Shown: positions 1-5,821 of the stretch, in pieces
Layout of the letters: every line of letters begins with the position of its first letter
Numbering within the stretch: position 1 is the first letter of the stretch
DNA from: Pyrinomonadaceae bacterium
GTDB taxonomy: Bacteria > Acidobacteriota > Blastocatellia > Pyrinomonadales > Pyrinomonadaceae
NCBI GenBank assembly: GCA_025937955.1
Contig: JAICQI010000248.1
Coordinates: 1-7,940, forward strand
Length of the DNA: 7,940 nucleotides
Reading direction: 5' to 3'
Program-made: the position numbers and the translations under genes
Notes under the pieces: model-generated
The model's input: only the letters and a program-made list of their open reading frames with translations
The model's database searches: none
What the model was told of the DNA's origin: nothing

Positions 1-77
1 GCGGTCTTGCACCTGAGCAGAGCTTCGTCATTCGCGTTCAGGTGCGCAGTGCCCAACTTAGGTGAGGCTATCTTCAC
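1..77 (-). CDS. TPR/Fis-HTH regulator paralogue, N-terminal fragment at the window edge
   Basis: This is the first 25 codons of a gene reading leftward off the window. The translation begins MKIASPKLGTAHLNANDEAL and matches the start of the complete TPR regulator at 583-2085 (MKIASHKLDTRHLDANDEAL). I count 8 base differences in the 77 shared bases, and several are silent. The GTG start is supported because the same GTG, an AAGGG ribosome binding site (87-91 on this strand) and the promoter block recur before the complete gene. The reading frame is open to the edge. The product is presumably another TPR protein with a C-terminal DNA-binding domain, but only the N-terminus is visible, so its length, integrity and C-terminal domain are unknown. 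It is divergent from the small secreted peptide gene at 243-464. Confidence 0.72.
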   Translation of the reverse strand, partial: MKIASPKLGTAHLNANDEALLRCKT

Positions 78-131
78 GAAGATAATCCCTTATTAGTGAG
101 TGGTTAGAAGTCTTGCTTTGCCAGCGCCCGG

Positions 132-162
132 ATATTACTCACAGCGCGGGACGCCGTGTCAA
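132..162 (-). promoter_or_regulatory. Putative promoter of the left TPR paralogue
   Basis: On the minus strand a perfect TTGACA (157-162) is followed after 19 bases by TAATAT (132-137), a 4/6 match to the -10 consensus. The spacer is slightly long. The same two elements, at the same spacing and the same 54-base distance to the GTG, precede the paralogue at 2085. That conservation is the main support. Two CAGCGC hexamers (122-127 and 142-147), one overlapping the spacer and one just downstream of the -10, could be operator half-sites. Confidence 0.5.
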
Positions 163-224
163 TAGCCTTGTATGTATTTACACTATCATGTTTTCTTGCC
201 AGTCCGCTGGCATTTCTCAGCCTC

Positions 225-231
225 AAAGGAG
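225..231 (+). promoter_or_regulatory. Ribosome binding site that sets the start of the small peptide gene
   Basis: AAAGGAG lies 11 bases before the ATG at 243. It is the best Shine-Dalgarno match in this part of the window. It selects ATG 243 over upstream in-frame alternatives, which would also bury the signal peptide inside a longer N-terminus. Confidence 0.75.
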
Positions 232-242
232 AAACAGACAAA

Positions 243-464
243 ATGAGACGTTTGGCACTAGCAATGGCTCTGGCGTGCATACTTTCGGGCGTGGTCCGCG
301 CGGGTGAGATCCATACCACGGGCGCAGTAGCGCCGCCGACACCAAGCACTGTAACAGCGGCCGGGGAAATCCCTACCCCCAACGATGAGACAGGGCCCGG
401 GGAGATCCATTGCGGGGAGACCGCGTTAACGATAATCCTGACGCTTATCAATATCATCCCTTAA
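243..464 (+). CDS. Small secreted peptide with GEI[H/P] repeats
   Basis: Encodes a 73-residue protein of no family I can name. Residues 1-20 form a signal peptide: Arg2-Arg3, a hydrophobic core, and a V-R-A site predicting cleavage before Gly21. The mature 53 residues carry three GEI[H/P] motifs, at residues 21-24 (GEIH), 41-44 (GEIP) and 53-56 (GEIH, followed by the only mature cysteine, Cys57). Pro/Thr-rich linkers separate them. The tail at 61-73 (ALTIILTLINIIP) is short, uncharged and hydrophobic. A strong AAAGGAG site supports the start. The gene is divergent from the left TPR paralogue (start 77) and convergent with the complete TPR regulator (stop 583). Inference: an exported peptide such as a signal, membrane-active peptide or bacteriocin-like product, possibly tied to the flanking TPR regulators. 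C12 is not in a good lipobox, so a lipoprotein is unlikely. Confidence 0.68.
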   Translation: MRRLALAMALACILSGVVRAGEIHTTGAVAPPTPSTVTAAGEIPTPNDETGPGEIHCGETALTIILTLINIIP

Positions 465-582
465 GGGGGACCTGGCGTAGTTAACTAGCTGGAAAACCTT
501 GCCTTTTAGGCAGGACGGTAGATGTGTGTTTAAAATGCGAGACAGGCAACCTGAAGTGTCGTTGATGTAAAGAGCAGGTCGA

Positions 583-2085
583 TCACATATAAGATGGATT
601 ATTCTCTCTGTTCTTTGTGTTGTGCTGTCGGCGTCTAATCGGCGTCCGCTTTTTAAGTAAGTCAGGGTGTCGGCTTTCAATAATGTATGCTAACGATTGA
701 TATCTTATGTCTAAGAGCGAGGCTGCGTAAGTCACGCGTCCGTCAACCTCGGCTAGAGCCTGCTTAATCACAAGACGCTCATGTTTTTCTAATTGTGCTC
801 GGAGTCCACCTGGCTCGGTCAATAGAATCTCGGTTGTTTCGTCGGCAGCCAACTTCGTGTGAATGTTGTCAAGGACCCTGCAAGCGACGTCCGCCAATCT
901 TAGCTTTATGTCAGCGCTTTCACAGTTGGCGAGCCATTCGCGTGCTTGACGATAAGCGGCCTGTAATATTGCGGGCGGTAAGTCCTGAATTTCTTCGATC
1001 AAGGTTAGTGCTGCAACTCCTGCAACGTTCATTAGATCTACCTGGTGCCCTGCTTCGATGGCTTGTCGAAAGATAAACTGAGCGCTGACTGTCCGGCCTA
1101 ATCGCGCCAAGGCCACTCCTTGCGTTATCAAAGCTTCCGCCATCATGCCGAAATGTCCACCTCTTTGTAAGACAGTTACGGATCGACGCGCGATGCGTTC
1201 GGCCTCCACCAGTCGTCCTTCCGCAATTAGTACCTGAGCTCGGCTCTCATCGATCTGTGCTGTGCGAGTCTTGTCTTTGAACCTGACTGTCAGGCGGCGA
1301 GCCTCATTAAGGTACTTGTGTGCTTCTTTGTAGTCGGATAACTTGAACAATAAGAAGCCGACATTGTTGATTACATCAGCACGGAAGAGATGATTGTGGG
1401 CTAATCTGAATTGATTCTCCGCTTCCTTATATTCATTGGTTGCTCGGCGAAAATATTCCGGCCTGTTCTCTATCGTGCCGAGGTTGCGAAGAATGATTGC
1501 AAGCTCGCTGTGATAGCCGCCTTTAATTATGTGGTTAGTGATCTTTCGGAATAGCGCTTCATTATCCTTGAGCAGTCCTAACGCTTCGTGAAATCGTCCT
1601 GCTTTCCATTCAATGGTTGTCAATTTCAGGATGGCCCTTGCTCTAGCGGCTCCCTCAAACACCAGCTTGTTCAATGCGTCGAGTAACGATGATCGCGCCT
1701 CGTTCAACATGCCCTCTCGGTAATAGCAATAAGCAATCTCTGATTGCGCGACGGCAACTTTAGTCACATCGCTGCTTGACTCGAAAAAAGCCATGCTCTG
1801 AATGATGAGACTCCTGGCAAGCTCCTGCGCGTAGCGAATCTGATCCTTACTGCCGATCCAACTCGTCAGAACGCCTACACATAACCAAACCTCAGCGGCG
1901 ACTGGAAGGGCTAGTCCGGTTGTTATTGGACGTTGACCTACACCCTTCCAAAGGGGCCGCATTGTTTCCTGCGCACCCGTGTAATCACCTTTGTCTTTTT
2001 GTTCTAAGGCAGTCCTGCACCTGAGCAGAGCTTCGTCATTCGCGTCCAGGTGCCGGGTGTCCAACTTATGTGAGGCTATCTTCAC
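583..2085 (-). CDS. TPR protein with C-terminal Fis-type helix-turn-helix, putative transcriptional regulator
   Basis: Encodes 500 residues with no signal peptide, so probably cytoplasmic. Most of the protein is helical TPR-like repeats. Clear units are near 112-139 (AVAQSEIAYCYYREGMLNEA), 237-265 (NNVGFLLFKLSDYKEAHKYL), 277-305 and 317-345. Residues 431-475 look like a Fis-type DNA-binding domain: a helix (HERLVIKQALAEVDGRV), then AASLLDI, a turn and RYQSLAYIIESRHPDLL. A basic tail (TPIRRRQHNTKNR) follows. TPR arrays bind peptides or proteins, so the likely role is ligand- or partner-controlled DNA binding; this is inference. The GTG start is chosen because the paralogue at the left edge shares the GTG, the AAGGG site (2096-2100) and the promoter. 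It is convergent with the small peptide gene. Unlike Rap/PlcR-type (RRNPP) regulators, the HTH is at the C-terminus rather than the N-terminus. Confidence 0.82.
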   Translation of the reverse strand: MKIASHKLDTRHLDANDEALLRCRTALEQKDKGDYTGAQETMRPLWKGVGQRPITTGLALPVAAEVWLCVGVLTSWIGSKDQIRYAQELARSLIIQSMAFFESSSDVTKVAVAQSEIAYCYYREGMLNEARSSLLDALNKLVFEGAARARAILKLTTIEWKAGRFHEALGLLKDNEALFRKITNHIIKGGYHSELAIILRNLGTIENRPEYFRRATNEYKEAENQFRLAHNHLFRADVINNVGFLLFKLSDYKEAHKYLNEARRLTVRFKDKTRTAQIDESRAQVLIAEGRLVEAERIARRSVTVLQRGGHFGMMAEALITQGVALARLGRTVSAQFIFRQAIEAGHQVDLMNVAGVAALTLIEEIQDLPPAILQAAYRQAREWLANCESADIKLRLADVACRVLDNIHTKLAADETTEILLTEPGGLRAQLEKHERLVIKQALAEVDGRVTYAASLLDIRYQSLAYIIESRHPDLLKKRTPIRRRQHNTKNRENNPSYM

Positions 2086-2183
2086 GAATGATGAACCCTT
2101 GCAGGTAAGTATATTAAGTTCGTGCTTACCCAGCGCCGGATAGTAGTCACAGCGCGAGACGCAGTGTCAATAGTCTTTCATGT
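2009..2183. repeat. Direct repeat, right copy: 5' end and promoter of the complete TPR regulator
   Basis: This is the partner of 1-175. It covers the first 25 codons of the complete TPR gene (to the GTG at 2085), the leader, and the promoter block up to about 2183, where similarity to the left copy stops abruptly. In the left copy a peptide gene lies beyond this boundary; here an apparently non-coding stretch does. Confidence 0.85.
2140..2170 (-). promoter_or_regulatory. Putative promoter of the complete TPR regulator
   Basis: On the minus strand TTGACA (2165-2170) is followed after 19 bases by TACTAT (2140-2145, 4/6 to consensus), 54 bases before the GTG start. The left paralogue has the same layout. 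CAGCGC hexamers occur at 2131-2136 and 2150-2155, 19 bases apart here against 20 in the left copy. They may be repressor or activator half-sites, possibly for autoregulation. Confidence 0.5.
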
Positions 2184-2310
2184 TGGCGATACAAATGAAC
2201 TGGCATGAAATTTACAAAGCAGTTCTGAACCAGAATCTTGCGGCGCGCCTTGCTCGGCAGATATAACGCCTCCAATCTCGATTGCCTCACACCGACCCAG
2301 AGTGTGGGCA
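2184..2310. other. Intergenic stretch with no convincing gene
   Basis: This stretch lies between the TPR promoter and the hairpin at 2311-2361. On the plus strand a 28-codon frame (2180-2266, beginning MLAIQMNW) has no ribosome binding site. On the minus strand a 66-codon frame starts at a TTG inside the hairpin and runs across the TPR promoter. Neither looks real. Because a rightward terminator follows, an untranslated RNA starting here is possible but unproven. Confidence 0.4.
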
Positions 2311-2370
2311 CGGGGACGTCGTAAGTGGGCCTTAGTGAGGGGGCCAAGCGCGACGTCCCCGCTTTTTATT
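2311..2370 (+). terminator. Strong rightward intrinsic terminator
   Basis: A perfect 11-bp inverted repeat (CGGGGACGTCG at 2311-2321, CGACGTCCCCG at 2351-2361) has a 29-base loop that can pair further through GGCC. CTTTTTATT follows on the plus strand. The T-run is on the rightward side only. No convincing rightward gene precedes it. It directly abuts the stop codon of the leftward epimerase (2370-2372), so it may also insulate that gene or help end its transcript as a hairpin without a U-tract. Confidence 0.65.
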
Positions 2371-3221
2371 TAACATGCTGGAAAATGCCTGCCTCGCTCG
2401 GGGGTAGTGATGCTCGCGGCGGTTCCAGTCTTCTTACTGGTTAAGCGTGTTAATTGATCCGGCTTAACGATTGCAAACCCTATTTTGTGCAAGGCCTTGA
2501 GAGCTACGGCTACTGCCGGCCACCAGAGCGGTAGGGGAATGGCGCGGTAACGTTTTGAGATGCGGGACGCCAGGACCAGTCCGCTCAGATCTTCAGGACC
2601 ACAGACGTTTTCAATTCTGAGGCCGTCGTGGTGTTGTTGGATTAGTTCCGCAGCGAGCCGGCTGAAGTCGTCAATATGCACTGGAGCGAATTGCAGGTTG
2701 GCATGGCCAAATAGTGCAGGAGTGATTCGGCAACGGCGCGCAAGGGCCAACATGCGATCAATCCCCTCGCTGCCTCCACCTCCATAAATTTCAGCCGGGC
2801 GAATGATCAATAAACTCTTCCAATCCAATTTCTGAAGTTCGTGCTCGGCCGCAAGTTTCGACTCGCCATACGCTCCACTGCCGGGAGTTGCGCAACGCGT
2901 GCTGATATATACAAAACGGCGACAACCATTCGCGCGCGTTGCCTCAGCCAGTCGCTTTGTTCCTTCCAGGTTAACTTTCCAGTACTGCTGTTCGTCGGAC
3001 GCGTGAGTCACTCCGGCAAAGTGAACAACCATATCGAAATGTGCACGCGATAAAGTCACTTCAGACTCAAGGTCCAAATCGATCACGCGCAACCGCGGAT
3101 CGGCAAGCGGAATGTCTTTCCGGTGTCGCCCGCACCAAAGTTCCAAATCGTCATTCAAGAGCAAATGACGCAGCACGCCAACGGCGAGGGGCGACGACGC
3201 ACCGGTAACGAGGATTCGCAT
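2370..3221 (-). CDS. NAD-dependent epimerase/dehydratase, extended SDR family
   Basis: Encodes 283 residues from the MRILVTGA start, a normal N-terminus for sugar-nucleotide epimerases/dehydratases that use bound NAD(P). A Rossmann start TGASSPLA occupies residues 6-13. Further motifs are VHFAG at 66-70, VNLEGT at 83-88, a catalytic serine near 107 (YIST), and the Tyr118-x-x-x-Lys122 pair (YGESK), followed by RPAEIYGGG. The usual TGxxGxxG is altered, with Ser and Ala at the second and third glycine positions. An upstream in-frame ATG at 3302 would overlap the divergent glycosyltransferase start and adds no family-like sequence, so it is rejected. ATG 3224 immediately precedes 3221 and is equally possible. 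There is no Shine-Dalgarno; CATAAT about 10 bases upstream suggests a leaderless or nearly leaderless transcript. The substrate cannot be assigned. The neighbouring glycosyltransferase suggests nucleotide-sugar or lipid-linked sugar modification. Confidence 0.85.
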   Translation of the reverse strand: MRILVTGASSPLAVGVLRHLLLNDDLELWCGRHRKDIPLADPRLRVIDLDLESEVTLSRAHFDMVVHFAGVTHASDEQQYWKVNLEGTKRLAEATRANGCRRFVYISTRCATPGSGAYGESKLAAEHELQKLDWKSLLIIRPAEIYGGGGSEGIDRMLALARRCRITPALFGHANLQFAPVHIDDFSRLAAELIQQHHDGLRIENVCGPEDLSGLVLASRISKRYRAIPLPLWWPAVAVALKALHKIGFAIVKPDQLTRLTSKKTGTAASITTPERGRHFPAC

Positions 3222-3280
3222 CATTTCGATTATGGCATACGTCGTTGCAGCCAGATTGGAATACGTAATAACATCGCCGC
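3222..3280. promoter_or_regulatory. Divergent promoter region between epimerase and glycosyltransferase genes
   Basis: Only 59 bases separate the two divergent starts, so both promoters must lie here or inside the opposing genes. Leftward, CATAAT sits just before the epimerase ATG. Rightward, TAATAA (3266-3271) lies 10 bases before the GTG, with a weak TTGCAG (3245-3250) 15 bases earlier. Neither gene has a recognisable ribosome binding site. These are weak matches and the compact layout is the main argument. Confidence 0.3.
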
Positions 3281-4027
3281 GTGACCGAGCCCCATTTTTC
3301 ACTCGTCGTCCTTTGCTACCGCAGCGGACAAAGCATTATTCCATTCGTCGAACGTTTGCAGCGAACGTTGTCGCGGTGCAACTTTTCCTGGGAGCTCGTG
3401 CTGGTCGGAAACTACATCGAGGGAAGCGATGACGAAACACCTCAAGTAGTCAAAAAACTCGCCGAAAGCTCAGACAACATCCGCACAGTAATTCGTCCCA
3501 AGCAAGGAATGATGGGATGGGACATGCGCATGGGTCTAGACGCGGCTCGCGGCACGTACATCGGAGTTATCGATGGGGACGGGCAATTTCCTCCGGAGTC
3601 CATAATCGCCTGTCTTCTGAAATGTGAGCTGGAGGAGTTGGATTTAACGAAAACCTACCGCGTCATACGCGACGACGGTCTGTATCGACGCCTCATCTCT
3701 ACGGTCTACAACGCACTCTTCAGCCTGCTGTTCGGCTTCAAAGTGCGCGACATCAACTCCAAACCCAAAATCATTCGGCGCGATAAGTACGAACTGCTAA
3801 ACCTCGAATCGGACGATTGGTTTGCGGATGCAGAGATCGTGATCCGCGCGCGTGAGCTCGGCCTGAAGATCGGCGAAACACCGGTCCACTTTTCCATCAA
3901 CGACAACCGAGGCTCGTTCGTGAAGCCGAAAGCGATAATCGAGTTTACCTCGAACCTCTTGAAGTACAGGTTCTCACCCAGGCAGAAGGCGAAAGCCGGT
4001 TCGCTTTCCGGCTCCACCGCGAAGTAA
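3281..4027 (+). CDS. Family 2 glycosyltransferase, polyprenol-phosphate sugar transferase type
   Basis: Encodes 248 residues with a GT-A fold, probably acting at the inner face of the cytoplasmic membrane. The N-terminus FSLVVLCYRSG is the typical first GT2 strand. VIDGDGQFPPE at 96-106 holds the metal/nucleotide DxD (Asp98, Asp100). RDINSKPKIIRR (156-167) and WFADAEIVIRARELGLKIGE (180-199) match the acceptor-side motifs of dolichol-phosphate mannose/glucose synthase relatives. No C-terminal membrane helices are seen, so it is the short, soluble or peripheral form. Such enzymes usually transfer a sugar from a nucleotide donor to polyprenyl phosphate; donor and acceptor here are unknown. The GTG start fits the family N-terminus although no Shine-Dalgarno precedes it. 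It is divergent from the epimerase, with which it may share a pathway, and convergent with the haem protein, 28 bases apart. Confidence 0.88.
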   Translation: MTEPHFSLVVLCYRSGQSIIPFVERLQRTLSRCNFSWELVLVGNYIEGSDDETPQVVKKLAESSDNIRTVIRPKQGMMGWDMRMGLDAARGTYIGVIDGDGQFPPESIIACLLKCELEELDLTKTYRVIRDDGLYRRLISTVYNALFSLLFGFKVRDINSKPKIIRRDKYELLNLESDDWFADAEIVIRARELGLKIGETPVHFSINDNRGSFVKPKAIIEFTSNLLKYRFSPRQKAKAGSLSGSTAK

Positions 4028-4039
4028 CTCCAATCCGGC

Positions 4040-4063
4040 GACGATGATTAACTCGTCATTGTC
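4040..4063. terminator. Weak hairpin between convergent genes
   Basis: GACGATGA (4040-4047) can pair with TCATTGTC (4056-4063) over an 8-base loop, 8 bp with one G-U pair. It lies in the 28-base gap after the glycosyltransferase stop and overlaps the stop codon of the opposing gene. No T-run follows on either strand, so termination activity is doubtful. Confidence 0.22.
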
Positions 4064-5645
4064 TCGGTGTCTCGATCTTACTACGTGCGGTTGGAGGATC
4101 AACCAAACCCAGCAGGAAGCTAAAGTCCGCCGACGGCTTAGGATTGCCTACTCCCATGGTGGCGAATTTGTGGCAGTCAACACACGAGCCCGGACCACCC
4201 TGGCCGGGCGTGGCCGTTGTGAAATTCTGAATATAGGTCTCCAGCGTCATGTTTGAAAGCATCGTCGGGACCGCAGTAAGGGGCAAAACATTGTTCGGTG
4301 GAGGTTCGACTATGCTGCCCCATTGGGTGCCGATCAACATGTAATACTGGAACGGTGAGTTGACCTTTGCTAACGCGCTTTGCCACTGCGTATTGAGCTG
4401 ATCGGTAGTCTTGTAAATTTCCCAGCACCGGGTTGCCTGCGGCATTGCGGTCGCAGGAGTCGTACTGCCCAGAGCATAGGGTTGCGTTTGATTCCAGGGA
4501 AATATCAAAGGCGACGACCCGGTACCTTTGGGACGTATGTTAGTACCTGTAACGGTTGAGTTTTTGTTGTAGTAAGAGTAGCGGCGAACGCTTGGATCAA
4601 GCTTGGCTCCTCCACAACTCGGCTGGCCGATCCAATTCGAGGTTGGGCTGCAGCCGTCCTTAACAGTGCATGGAACCTGTGCCGTGGGGGCGTTGTCTTT
4701 GTGCTCGAAGGTTGCCCAAATCCATTGCGGCAACAATTTTGGATTCACTGGATCAACTGGATTGCGTTGGACAATGTGCATGCCCACCAGGCCCAACGTC
4801 ACGCGGCTGCAAATATCGCGGCCCCCGCCTCTGACAAGATCCCTGGGAACGGCGATGTACGCTCGTTGGGTGAAATAACGTGAGGGGTCGTCGCCGCGGC
4901 TCGGGTCGATGATGCGCCACGCAGTTTTGATTTCGATAGACCCAACAGCACCTATTTGTGTGGTTGCTGACGCCGGGAATTGGACGCCGCGCGTCGAATT
5001 GTTCTTGATAAAATTATTTTGTCCGTCCTTTGTTGTTAGCGTCTGGTCCTTTTGTCCGTTGGGTGCCAGGAGATATTGAGCTTCAACATCGTTGACGCGG
5101 CGCTCGTAGATCGTCCAGTTCCCATTGATATCAATCAACGGCAAGTTGGTCGATGCCTGGAAATACTCTTCGTTATTGGGCCATGGCTTTCCTCCGCCGC
5201 TTGAGCCAATGTAGTACATCGGCAAGTTGGTTTGTTTGCAGGCTGTCACGGGGGAGTTGCCGAAAAGCTGACTAACCTTGCGATACTTTTGGAAAACCCG
5301 AGCGCCCGTTCCATTCAATCCCTGGGCTGGTGGTTGATTAACTGCGCTTGCCCCCCAATTGAGTGCGACGAACATCTGCCACGCCATATTGTCGAATGGC
5401 GTTTCCAGGTCATTGTTTGGTTCGGTTGGATATGCTCTGAAAAGTCCCGCATAGCCAAGCTTGCCCTTTAATAACTCATCGTTACCTATATAGGCCGGAA
5501 GTTTCGAACACAGTACAGTAGAGTTATCGGCACACAGTTGCGCGGTCGGAACATAGTCGACCTGGACTTGCGCGGCAGGTCGCTGCAGCACGACTACCGC
5601 CGCGACCAGGAAAAGCATCGCAGACATCAAGGATAACTTTTTCAT
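4056..5645 (-). CDS. Secreted single-haem cytochrome c family protein
   Basis: Encodes 529 residues. The N-terminal MKKLSLMSAMLFLVAAVVVL is a signal peptide with likely cleavage near PAA at about residues 24-26, so the protein is periplasmic or exposed. One CVDCH haem c attachment site is at residues 488-492, only 37 residues from the C-terminus. The large preceding region has family-like stretches such as FDNMAWQMFVALNW near the N-terminus, and ADFSFLLGL follows the haem site. I recognise this layout from uncharacterised 'cytochrome c family' proteins but know of no defined reaction; the large domain could hold an oxidoreductase site. The ATG at 5645 is preferred over one 36 bases upstream because GGAGG (5650-5654) precedes it and it starts the signal peptide. 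It is divergent from the PhyH-family oxygenase. Maturation would require a cytochrome c assembly system encoded elsewhere. Confidence 0.8.
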   Translation of the reverse strand: MKKLSLMSAMLFLVAAVVVLQRPAAQVQVDYVPTAQLCADNSTVLCSKLPAYIGNDELLKGKLGYAGLFRAYPTEPNNDLETPFDNMAWQMFVALNWGASAVNQPPAQGLNGTGARVFQKYRKVSQLFGNSPVTACKQTNLPMYYIGSSGGGKPWPNNEEYFQASTNLPLIDINGNWTIYERRVNDVEAQYLLAPNGQKDQTLTTKDGQNNFIKNNSTRGVQFPASATTQIGAVGSIEIKTAWRIIDPSRGDDPSRYFTQRAYIAVPRDLVRGGGRDICSRVTLGLVGMHIVQRNPVDPVNPKLLPQWIWATFEHKDNAPTAQVPCTVKDGCSPTSNWIGQPSCGGAKLDPSVRRYSYYNKNSTVTGTNIRPKGTGSSPLIFPWNQTQPYALGSTTPATAMPQATRCWEIYKTTDQLNTQWQSALAKVNSPFQYYMLIGTQWGSIVEPPPNNVLPLTAVPTMLSNMTLETYIQNFTTATPGQGGPGSCVDCHKFATMGVGNPKPSADFSFLLGLVDPPTARSKIETPRQ

Positions 5646-5821
5646 AGTGCCTCCGCATTGAATAGGTATCGGCAAACACACTTCACCACGTGCGTGATTG
5701 GGCTGTGCAAACTTTCAACACTGGGCGTGAGGACAAATCTGGCGATCATTTGTCGCGACTGACGGCGCTCTTATAACGCGTATGACAGCGGCTTGTCTAT
5801 AATGATCACAGAATTGAAGAG
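5646..5821. other. Divergent intergenic region between haem protein and PhyH genes
   Basis: These 176 bases carry the GGAGG site for the leftward haem protein and a perfect TATAAT for the rightward oxygenase. I find no convincing leftward -35/-10 pair, no RNA gene and no short coding frame. Confidence 0.5.
5798..5803 (+). promoter_or_regulatory. Perfect -10 element for the PhyH-family gene
   Basis: TATAAT stands 18 bases before the ATG at 5822, so the transcript would start only about 12 bases before the coding region. No good -35 lies at 16-18 bases upstream. GAAGAG directly abuts the ATG, too close to act as a normal Shine-Dalgarno, which suggests near-leaderless translation. Confidence 0.45.

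Larger units (their letters stand above)
1..175. repeat. Direct repeat, left copy: 5' end and promoter of the TPR regulator
   Basis: This segment aligns with 2009-2183 at a constant offset of 2008 bases, with a compensated one-base indel pair. Bases 1-77 (coding) differ at about 8 positions and the promoter block at 121-175 is also strongly conserved. The leader at roughly 92-114 is much more diverged. Similarity stops just beyond 175. The pattern fits a duplicated gene family under selection in its coding start and promoter, not a mobile element: no terminal inverted repeats or transposase are visible. Confidence 0.85.

Noticed and set aside
104..457. 117-codon minus-strand frame antisense to the small peptide gene
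   Set aside because: It lies opposite the peptide gene and crosses the conserved TPR promoter. It has no ribosome binding site or family-like sequence, whereas the plus-strand gene has a strong site and a signal peptide.
426..680. 84-codon minus-strand frame overlapping the 3' end of the TPR regulator
   Set aside because: It is out of frame with the regulator, overlaps its conserved C-terminal coding region and shows no recognisable motif.
2180..2266. 28-codon plus-strand frame beginning MLAIQMNW
   Set aside because: No Shine-Dalgarno and no signal peptide or repeat motif. It is kept only as a possibility in the finding on the orphan terminator.
2147..2347. 66-codon minus-strand frame before the TPR regulator
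   Set aside because: It starts at a TTG inside the terminator loop, runs over the -35/-10 elements shared with the left copy, and has no counterpart in the left repeat.
2370..2390. Similarity of TTAACATGCTGGAAAATGCC to TTAACTAGCTGGAAAACCTT near 480
   Set aside because: I considered this as the far edge of the duplicated unit. One copy lies in the epimerase coding end, the match is short and imperfect, and it does not keep the offset of the real repeat.
3222..3302. Longer N-terminus for the epimerase from ATG 3302
   Set aside because: It adds 27 residues without family similarity and overlaps the divergent glycosyltransferase start.
3991..4013. Small inverted repeats (GAAAGC/GCTTTC and AGCCGG/CCGGCT) at the 3' end of the glycosyltransferase gene
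   Set aside because: Short stems inside coding sequence, mutually exclusive and without a T-run; more likely codon chance than a terminator.
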